Assembly: GCA_027489295.1 (NCBI GenBank)
Contig: JAIYAA010000178.1
Coordinates: forward strand, 1-11,419
DNA length: 11,419 bases
Direction: 5' to 3'
Origin: Sphingomonadales bacterium
GTDB taxonomy: Bacteria > Pseudomonadota > Alphaproteobacteria > Sphingomonadales > Sphingomonadaceae
Shown: piece by piece, positions 1 to 4,860 of the stretch
Position numbering within the stretch: the stretch's first letter is position 1
Layout of the letters: the number at the start of each line of letters is the position of its first letter
The notes under the pieces: model-generated
The model's database searches: none
The model's input: the letters and a program-made list of their open reading frames with translations, nothing else
What the model was told of the DNA's origin: nothing
Made by a program: the position numbers and the translations under genes

Positions 1-804
1 CTGATCCAGGAGTGCAAGGCGACCGCCGCCAAGGGCTACCGCACGCTGGTGACCACGCTCACCAAGCGGATGGCCGAGGACCTGACCGAATATATGCACG
101 AGGCGGGCGTGAAGGTCCGGTACATGCACTCGGATACCGAGACGCTGGAGCGCATCGAGCTGATCCGCGACCTGCGGATGGGCGTGTATGACGTGCTGAT
201 CGGCATCAACCTGCTGCGCGAGGGGCTCGACATTCCCGAATGCGGGCTGGTCGCGATCCTCGATGCCGACAAGGAAGGGTTCCTGCGGTCCGAGACCTCG
301 CTGATCCAGACGATCGGCCGCGCCGCGCGCAACGTCGAGGGGCGGGTGATCCTCTATGCCGATCGCATGACCGGCAGCATGGAACGCGCGCTCGCCGAGA
401 CCGGCCGCCGCCGCGAGAAGCAGATGGCGTATAATCTCGAACACGGCATCACGCCGGCGACGGTGAAGAAGAACATCGGCGACATCATCGCGCATGTGTC
501 GAGCAAGGACCAGGTGACGGTGGAGATCGATGCCGATCGCCCGCACATGGTCGGCCACAATCTGCGCGCCTATATCGACGAACTCGAGAAGAAGATGCGC
601 GACGCCGCCGCGAACCTCGAGTTCGAGGAGGCCGGCCGCCTGCGCGACGAGATCCGGTCGCTCGAGGCCGAGGAACTCGGGCTGCCCGAGGGCGAGCGAA
701 AGGCGCCGGTGATGGGCCGCAGCAACGAGGGCAAGCCGGGCACGCGCAAGACGCGGTACGGCAAGCAGACCAAGACCAAGTTCGGCGGACCGCGGCGAGG
801 GTAG
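1..804 (+). CDS. uvrB: UvrABC excinuclease subunit B, C-terminal part (5' end outside window)
   Basis: UvrB is the damage-verifying helicase-like subunit of nucleotide excision repair. It is loaded on DNA by UvrA and then recruits UvrC for incision. The reading frame is open from the first base, so the start and the N-terminal ATPase half lie upstream; 267 residues are present. Visible are the second RecA-like lobe beginning with [16 protein letters not shown], helicase motif V ([10 protein letters not shown]), motif VI (QTIGRAARN, about residues 103-111), and a C-terminal UVR motif (about residues 189-222, a Glu/Arg-rich coiled-coil hairpin) that contacts UvrC. The protein ends in a Lys/Arg-rich tail ([17 protein letters not shown]), a tail type I associate with alphaproteobacterial UvrB. 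The stop is TAG at 802-804. Identification is secure; only the missing 5' part is undetermined. Confidence 0.97.
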   Translation: MIQECKATAAKGYRTLVTTLTKRMAEDLTEYMHEAGVKVRYMHSDTETLERIELIRDLRMGVYDVLIGINLLREGLDIPECGLVAILDADKEGFLRSETSLIQTIGRAARNVEGRVILYADRMTGSMERALAETGRRREKQMAYNLEHGITPATVKKNIGDIIAHVSSKDQVTVEIDADRPHMVGHNLRAYIDELEKKMRDAAANLEFEEAGRLRDEIRSLEAEELGLPEGERKAPVMGRSNEGKPGTRKTRYGKQTKTKFGGPRRG

Positions 805-827
805 CAAGGCGGCAAGCCATTGATTGT

Positions 828-850
828 TCGCCGCTGTTCGGCGACACTTT
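828..850 (+). terminator. Possible weak terminator hairpin after uvrB
   Basis: TCGCCG (828-833) and CGGCGA (839-844) form a perfect 6-bp stem with loop CTGTT, followed by CACTTT. It lies 24 bases after the uvrB stop and 45 bases before the next start. The T-tract is short, so it may be an inefficient terminator or only an incidental hairpin. Confidence 0.35.
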
Positions 851-894
851 GTCCATAGCAGCTGGAGTAACCGGCGGGCGAGGGGAGAGGCATA

Positions 895-2025
895 ATGAAG
901 ACGCGCGCCATGGTCGCAGGCGCCGCACTCGCCATATTGGCGGCGTGTGGCGGCGGCGGATCTGCCGGGGGCACCTTGGCGGCGCCCGCTCCGGCGCCGA
1001 GCCCTACCCCCACGCCGACGCCAACCCCAACCCCAACGCCGAGCCCTTCGGCCGTGAGCTACACCCCCGCCGCCGCCTTCCGGGCGACGACGGGCGCCAC
1101 CATTCCGGTCGGCAAGTGCGTCAACATGGGCAACCATCTCGAGGCGCCGAACGAGGGGGACTGGGGCCGCGCGATCGTCGATGCCGACTTCACGGTCATC
1201 AAGGCGGCCGGGTTCGATACCATTCGCCTGCCGGTGCGCTGGTCGAACCATGCGCTGGCGAGCGCGCCGTACACGATCGATGCGGCCTTCCTCGCGCGGG
1301 TGCGGCATGTGGTGGATACGGCGCGCGCTGCCGGGCTCAACGTCATCCTCAACCTCCATCACTATGAGGAGATGGCGACGGTGCCCGCCGCGCATGCCGA
1401 GCGCTTTGCCGGCCTGTGGAAGCAGATCGCCGCCGCCTTTGCCGACGAACCGACGGCGACGGTGTGGTTCGAGCTGATGAACGAGCCCAACGGCGCGCTC
1501 GATGACAGCAACCTCAAGGGCATTCTCGTGCCCGCGCTGGCGCAGGTGCGCGCCACCAATCCCACCCGGCCCGTGATCATCGGCGGCCAGAAGTGGAGCG
1601 GCGTGCCCAGCCTGGCGACGCTGCAGCTGCCGGACGACGCGCATCTGGTCGTCACCATCCACACCTATGACCCGTTCAACTTCACCCACCAGGGGGCGAC
1701 CTGGATCACGCCGACCCCGCCGCTCGGCCGGGTGTTCGGCAGCACCGCCGATTACCGCGAGCTGGACGCCAATCTGGACACGGTGCGCACCTATATGCGT
1801 ACCACCGGCCGGCAGGTGTTCGTCGGCGAATATGGCGCGAACGACGATCCGGCGATCCCGCTGGCGCAGCGCATCCTCTATTACGGCACGCTGTCTTCGG
1901 CCTATGCATCCATCGGCGTGCAGAGCTGTGCCTGGGCCTACACCAACACCTTCAAGCTGCGCGACGGCAGCGCCTGGCTGCCGGGCATGATCGAGGCGAT
2001 CCGCACCACGACGACGCTTCAATAA
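895..2025 (+). CDS. GH5-type glycoside hydrolase (cellulase-like) lipoprotein
   Basis: A 376-residue exported endoglucanase-type enzyme, expected to hydrolyse beta-glucan or related polysaccharide. The N-terminus has a signal peptide with a lipobox (L15-A-A-C18), so the mature protein should be lipid-anchored at Cys18. A Gly-rich stretch and a Pro/Thr linker (about residues 30-53, six consecutive TP pairs at 38-49) follow. The rest is one GH5-like barrel: R111 in IRLPVRW, H155-H156 in NLHHYEE, the MNEPN motif with E197 as probable acid/base, H256 and Y258 in IHTYDPF, and E312 in FVGEYGAND as probable nucleophile. Late WAYTN fits the conserved Trp. All catalytic hallmarks are present, so an active enzyme is likely. 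The start ATG has a purine-rich GAGGGGAGAGG about 4 bases upstream. The substrate (cellulose, mannan, xyloglucan or another glucan) cannot be read from sequence. It stands alone, with no transporter or TonB receptor beside it. Confidence 0.9.
   Translation: MKTRAMVAGAALAILAACGGGGSAGGTLAAPAPAPSPTPTPTPTPTPTPSPSAVSYTPAAAFRATTGATIPVGKCVNMGNHLEAPNEGDWGRAIVDADFTVIKAAGFDTIRLPVRWSNHALASAPYTIDAAFLARVRHVVDTARAAGLNVILNLHHYEEMATVPAAHAERFAGLWKQIAAAFADEPTATVWFELMNEPNGALDDSNLKGILVPALAQVRATNPTRPVIIGGQKWSGVPSLATLQLPDDAHLVVTIHTYDPFNFTHQGATWITPTPPLGRVFGSTADYRELDANLDTVRTYMRTTGRQVFVGEYGANDDPAIPLAQRILYYGTLSSAYASIGVQSCAWAYTNTFKLRDGSAWLPGMIEAIRTTTTLQ
1003..1050 (+). repeat. Hexameric Thr-Pro coding repeat in the GH5 linker
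   Basis: Six tandem Thr-Pro codon pairs (1006-1041), including near-identical CCAACC units at 1021-1034, encode the flexible linker between the lipid anchor and the catalytic domain. Such short-period repeats can change copy number by slippage without shifting frame, so linker length may vary among strains. Variation between strains is inferred, not observed. Confidence 0.75.
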
Positions 2026-2104
2026 CGCCGTGGTGCGACCGGCTGGCGCTGGGTTGCGGGGGGTGGTGGTTGAGCCATGGGGCCGGCGCGCCCATAAGCA
2101 GCCG

Positions 2105-2641
2105 ATGCGTTTGCCTTTCCTGTTCGCCGGTGCCGGCCTTCTTCTCGTCGCCGGTTGCGTTCCCGCCCCCTCCACGCCGCCCCCGGCGCCGGCGCCCAGA
2201 CCGATGCCCGCGGCCCCAGCGGTGGCGCCGCGGCCGGCGCCTGCCTTGAGCGCAGACTGGCGCGACTGGCCGTTGACGCCGGGCAACTGGCAGTATCGTG
2301 CGGCGCCCGGCGGCGGTGTCGCCACCTTCGGCGTGGCGGGGGCGATGCCGGTGGCGAGCCTGCGCTGCGACCTTGCGGCGCGCCGCGTGATGCTCGTGCG
2401 GCCCGGCACCATGGCGGCGACGCTCACGCTGCGCACCACCAGCATCGTCCGGGCGGTGCCTGCCACGCCGGATCTGCGCGGGCCGGGCATGCTCGCTATC
2501 AGCTTCGCCGCGAACGACAGCATGCTCGACGCGATCGGCTACAGCCGCAGCAGATTCGTGATGGAGGGCGGGGGGCTGCCGACGCTGGTCATCCCGGCCT
2601 GGCCGGAGATCCTGCGGGTGGTGGAGGACTGCCGGAAGTGA
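2105..2641 (+). CDS. Small lipoprotein of unknown function
   Basis: I do not recognise a named family. From ATG 2105 it encodes 178 residues: a short hydrophobic signal with a lipobox (L14-V-A-G-C18), a Pro/Ala-rich linker (about 19-48), and a compact C-terminal domain beginning near LSADWRDWPLTPGNWQYR. The domain alternates small and hydrophobic residues, which suggests beta-strands, and has two further cysteines (LRC and the C-terminal EDCRK) that could form a disulfide. A GTG at 2030 would add 25 residues ahead of the lipobox and spoil the signal peptide, so I chose 2105; the ribosome binding site there is weak. It starts 79 bases after the GH5 stop on the same strand, so co-transcription is possible. 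Sphingomonad genomes carry many such uncharacterised lipoproteins. Whether it acts with the GH5 enzyme is unknown. Confidence 0.75.
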   Translation: MRLPFLFAGAGLLLVAGCVPAPSTPPPAPAPRPMPAAPAVAPRPAPALSADWRDWPLTPGNWQYRAAPGGGVATFGVAGAMPVASLRCDLAARRVMLVRPGTMAATLTLRTTSIVRAVPATPDLRGPGMLAISFAANDSMLDAIGYSRSRFVMEGGGLPTLVIPAWPEILRVVEDCRK

Positions 2642-2688
2642 TCCGGCGCGACGCAACCGTTCGGCCCAGACTTTCAGAATCGCACCGA

Positions 2689-2694
2689 TAAAAT
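2689..2694 (+). promoter_or_regulatory. Possible -10 element for the small-ORF/structured transcript
   Basis: TAAAAT matches the sigma70 -10 consensus at five of six positions, in a locally A/T-rich patch. A start about 7 bases downstream would place the 5' end near 2701, just ahead of the first predicted helix. No convincing -35 hexamer sits at the expected distance, so the call is weak. Confidence 0.3.
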
Positions 2695-2773
2695 TCTTTT
2701 ACAAGACTTGTTCTGCGACTCAGGGTCGTCCTACATGTCAAGTGTGTCGAGAGGCACAGGCTCTTCAACAAGC

Positions 2774-2788
2774 GAAAGGAGGTGATCC
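2774..2788 (+). promoter_or_regulatory. Exceptionally strong Shine-Dalgarno site (15-nt anti-16S match)
   Basis: GAAAGGAGGTGATCC is the perfect reverse complement of the alphaproteobacterial-type 16S rRNA 3' end (GGATCACCTCCTTTC). Ordinary sites pair over 4-7 bases. GGAGG (2778-2782) lies 7 bases before the ATG at 2790, which is optimal spacing and fixes that start. The other genes in this window have much weaker sites. Confidence 0.75.
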
Positions 2789-2789
2789 G

Positions 2790-2846
2790 ATGTCTCATGG
2801 TTCAGCAGTGAGGTCGGTTCAGTTCGTTCGGGAGACGCGCCGCTGA
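2790..2846 (+). CDS. Candidate 18-residue small protein or leader peptide
   Basis: ATG 2790 to TGA 2844-2846 encodes MSHGSAVRSVQFVRETRR. The peptide is basic at its end (four Arg, no Lys), has no membrane segment and no run of a single amino acid typical of classical amino-acid attenuators. Four of 18 codons are Arg. The case for translation is the near-maximal ribosome binding site immediately upstream; the peptide alone would be too short to call. A strong hairpin begins 10 bases after the stop, so ribosome position could influence downstream folding. Function is unknown. Alternatives are a leader peptide, a bioactive small protein, or a decoy site in which the ribosome-binding sequence itself is the functional part. 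Confidence 0.5.
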   Translation: MSHGSAVRSVQFVRETRR

Positions 2847-2855
2847 TCCTGCCGC

Positions 2856-2878
2856 ACGGATGGAAGCCTTCCATCCGT
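2856..2878 (+). other. 10-bp perfect stem-loop after the small ORF
   Basis: ACGGATGGAA (2856-2865) pairs fully with TTCCATCCGT (2869-2878) across loop GCC. It begins 10 bases after the small-ORF stop. There is no T-tract after it, so it is not a terminator; a structural element or a 3' stability element fits better. Confidence 0.7.
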
Positions 2879-2938
2879 ATCGCCGCCGGGAGGTATTCTC
2901 CTCCAATCAACGTCGGCAGCTGCAGGTAAAGCGGTCCG

Positions 2939-2978
2939 CATGGTCTCCCGGGCTGGAGCTCTCCGGCCGCTGACCATG
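2939..2978 (+). other. Two-part stem-loop before the terminator
   Basis: CATGGTC (2939-2945) pairs perfectly with GACCATG (2972-2978). Inside, GGCTGGA (2951-2957) pairs with TCCGGCC (2962-2968) with one U-G wobble and loop GCTC. The long palindrome in a non-coding stretch suggests selected RNA structure, or a DNA site with dyad symmetry. Confidence 0.6.
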
Positions 2979-2983
2979 TCGGG

Positions 2984-3029
2984 GGTCGCCGGGTACCCTG
3001 GATAGGGGCCCGGCGACCTCTTTCATTTT
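2984..3029 (+). terminator. Strong intrinsic terminator
   Basis: GGTCGCCGGG (2984-2993) pairs perfectly with CCCGGCGACC (3009-3018). The apex extends with CCCT 2996-2999 and AGGG 3004-3007 around loop GGAT. The tail TCTTTCATTTT (3019-3029) has eight T in eleven bases. It ends about 140 bases before the EAL gene start, so it either closes an independent small transcript or attenuates transcription into that gene. Confidence 0.7.
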
Positions 3030-3064
3030 GGGGCCGCACCGATCGCGCAGATCGCGTGGGATAG

Positions 3065-3093
3065 TTAGCAAAACGTTACGCCGTCGATATGGA
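3065..3093 (+). promoter_or_regulatory. Possible promoter of the EAL gene
   Basis: TTAGCA (3065-3070) and TATGGA (3088-3093) are separated by 17 bases, in the only A/T-rich patch between the terminator and the gene. Both hexamers are imperfect. It would give a leader of about 70 bases. Confidence 0.25.
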
Positions 3094-3168
3094 CTTGCCC
3101 CGGCTTGGCCGCAGGCGAGTCGGGTGGGCAGGACTCCCGGTCGGTCGAACAGGGCGGCGGGGTGCCAC

Positions 3169-4857
3169 ATGGCGCAGACAGGACAGGGTGAAGGGCGCTC
3201 GGCGGGCGGTGCATCCCAGCGCGCCATGCTCGAAGCGCTGCCGTCGCCGGTCATGCTGATCAATCGCGACGATCGCCTCGTCGACGTCAACGCCGCGTTC
3301 TGCGCCCTGGCCGGTCATGATCGCGACTATTGGCTGTCCACCCCGATCTACGCCTATCTCTCGCCTGCGCAGATCGAGCGCTATGTCGCGGAACACGCCC
3401 AGGTGCTTGCCACCGGCGAGGATCTGGAGACCGAAGAGACGATCGACGGCCATGACGGGCTGCCCCGGCATGTCGTGACCCGGCGCCGCCGGATCGAACT
3501 CGACGGCGAAGCGCTGGTGCTGACGATCCTCACCGACATCACCGCGCTGCGCGAGGCCGAGGCACGGGTCCGGCACCTGGCGTTCCATGACGCGCTGACC
3601 GGGCTGCCCAATCGAACCGCGCTCAACGAGCAGCTGACAGAAGCGCTTGCCACCTGTCCGCCTGCGCAGCCGGCCCTGCTGCTGATCGATCTCTACCAGT
3701 TCAAGGACATCAACGACGCATTCGGCGAATGCACCGGCGATGCCCTGCTGCGCGCTTTTGCCAACCGACTCGCGGGCGCTGCCCGCGGGTCGGACCGGGT
3801 GGCGCGGACGGGGGGTGACACCTTCGCGCTGCTGATCGCCGATTGCCCGGACGGGGCGGCCGCCGAGGCCGAATGCCGCCGATTGCTGGCGCTGGCCGAC
3901 GCTCCGATCGCGGGCCCTGCGGGGGCGGTGTCGCTCGGCCTGTCGATCGGCTGCGCCTCGGCAAAGGCGGGCATGGGCGCGGGCGAACTGCACCGGCGCG
4001 CCGAGTTCGCGCTGTATGAAGCCAAGCAGCTTGCCGTCAACGAATTCCGGCTATTCGACGCAGCCCTGGCCGCCGAGGTGCAGGCGCGCCGCGCGCTGGA
4101 GGCGGACCTGCGCAAGGCGCTCGCGGCGGGCGACCAGCTCGACGTGCATTACCAGCCGGTGATCGATGCCAGCGGCCACCGGGTCGTCGGCGTAGAGGCG
4201 CTGGTGCGCTGGCACCATCCGCAGCAGGGCATGATTCCGCCCGCCAGCTTCATCCCGATCGCCGAGGCGAGCGGGCTGATCGTGCCGCTGGGCGAATGGG
4301 TGCTCGACCGCGCCGCCGCGATGATGGTGCGGTTCCCGGAGATTTCGCTGGCCGTGAACCTCTCGCCGATCCAGCTGCGCAGCCCGCAGATCGACGCGCG
4401 CATCCTCACGATCCTGACGCGGCACGGCATGAACCCCCGGCAGTTGCAGCTCGAGGTCACCGAAAGCGCGATGCTGGCGATGGATGCCGGGGTGGAGCAG
4501 GGCCTGCTGCGGCTCCGCGAAGCGGGGGTGCAGCTGGTGCTCGACGATTTCGGCACCGGCTATTCCAGCCTGTCGCACCTCCACAAGCTGGCGATCGACC
4601 GGGTGAAGATCGACCAGAGCTTCGTCCGCGACCTTGGCAGCTCGCAGGATGCGCGGGCGATCATCCAGGCGGTGCTCGGCATCGGCCAGTCGCTCGGCAT
4701 CGGTGTGACGGCGGAAGGCGTGGAGGACGAAACGCAGCAGCTGTTCCTGCGCGCCTTTGGTTGCCACGAATTCCAGGGCTATCTGTTCTCGCGGCCGCTG
4801 CCCGCCGGCGATGCCGCGGCGTTCCTGGAATCGCACGCCGCGCGCGAGGCAGCCTAA
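3169..4857 (+). CDS. PAS-GGDEF-EAL protein, probable cyclic di-GMP phosphodiesterase
   Basis: A 562-residue, apparently cytoplasmic signalling protein with no signal peptide or membrane segment. Order: PAS sensor (about 18-130), GGDEF domain (about 135-300), EAL domain (about 315-555). The GGDEF signature reads GGDTF (215-219): the essential second acidic residue is Thr218, and the upstream metal-site motif reads IDLYQF instead of DxD, so cyclase activity is unlikely. The RxxD inhibitory-site motif (R206, D209) is kept. The EAL domain looks complete: E343 of EALVRW, N397, E429 and E432 in LEVTES, D459-D460 in DDFGTGYSSL, K480, E516 of AEGVE, Q536 of QGY. I infer cleavage of c-di-GMP to pGpG, with PAS and the degenerate GGDEF as regulatory inputs. 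The start at 3169 has GGCGGGGTG upstream; an extension to TTG 3028 would run into the terminator. ATG 3226 is a less likely start. Confidence 0.9.
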   Translation: MAQTGQGEGRSAGGASQRAMLEALPSPVMLINRDDRLVDVNAAFCALAGHDRDYWLSTPIYAYLSPAQIERYVAEHAQVLATGEDLETEETIDGHDGLPRHVVTRRRRIELDGEALVLTILTDITALREAEARVRHLAFHDALTGLPNRTALNEQLTEALATCPPAQPALLLIDLYQFKDINDAFGECTGDALLRAFANRLAGAARGSDRVARTGGDTFALLIADCPDGAAAEAECRRLLALADAPIAGPAGAVSLGLSIGCASAKAGMGAGELHRRAEFALYEAKQLAVNEFRLFDAALAAEVQARRALEADLRKALAAGDQLDVHYQPVIDASGHRVVGVEALVRWHHPQQGMIPPASFIPIAEASGLIVPLGEWVLDRAAAMMVRFPEISLAVNLSPIQLRSPQIDARILTILTRHGMNPRQLQLEVTESAMLAMDAGVEQGLLRLREAGVQLVLDDFGTGYSSLSHLHKLAIDRVKIDQSFVRDLGSSQDARAIIQAVLGIGQSLGIGVTAEGVEDETQQLFLRAFGCHEFQGYLFSRPLPAGDAAAFLESHAAREAA

Positions 4858-4860
4858 GGG

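Larger units (their letters stand above)
2701..3029 (+). ncRNA. Candidate structured RNA with embedded 18-codon ORF
   Basis: A roughly 330-nt transcript unit is suggested by a possible -10 at 2689, multiple perfect stems and a terminator. The 5' part can fold as a three-way junction: CTTGTT 2707-2712 with AACAAG 2767-2772, CGAC 2716-2719 with GTCG 2725-2728, and TGTGTC 2743-2748 with GGCACA 2753-2758 closing a GAGA tetraloop. The small ORF follows (2790-2846). Then come a 10-bp hairpin (2856-2878), a 5-bp hairpin (2889-2904), a two-part hairpin (2939-2978) and the terminator (2984-3029). It does not look like tmRNA, RNase P, SRP RNA or a riboswitch I know. I have a vague sense that the small ORF plus hairpins recurs in sphingomonads, but could not check it. 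It could be an sRNA, an mRNA for a tiny peptide, or a cis leader of the EAL gene. Confidence 0.45.
2642..3168 (+). other. 527-base gap between lipoprotein and EAL genes; structured, no ordinary gene
   Basis: No long credible ORF occupies this stretch. Its left edge (about 2670-2745) is clearly richer in A/T than the surroundings. From 2701 to 3029 it contains a very strong ribosome binding site with an 18-codon ORF, at least four stable stem-loops and an intrinsic terminator, listed separately. From 3030 to 3168 there is a GATCGCG direct repeat (3041-3047 and 3050-3056), an A/T-rich patch (3060-3079) that may hold the promoter of the downstream gene, and the untranslated leader of that gene. 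Confidence 0.8.

Noticed and set aside
1003..1050. CRISPR or other regulatory array
   Set aside because: The repeat is in frame and encodes a Thr-Pro linker, with no spacers.
2030..2104. Upstream GTG extension of the small lipoprotein
   Set aside because: It would put 25 non-hydrophobic residues ahead of a clear lipoprotein signal peptide.
2774..2788. Remnant of a 16S rRNA gene on the minus strand
   Set aside because: Only 15 bases match the rRNA end, and the flanks do not resemble 16S or the spacer. The position before an ATG explains it as a ribosome binding site.
2701..3029. tmRNA, SRP RNA or 6S RNA
   Set aside because: There is no ANDNYA-like tag peptide, no SRP GGAA-loop helix core and no single long hairpin with a central bubble.
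3028..3168. TTG-initiated extension of the EAL protein
   Set aside because: It begins in the T-tract of the terminator and encodes an Arg-rich stretch unlike a PAS-protein N-terminus. ATG 3169 has a better ribosome site.
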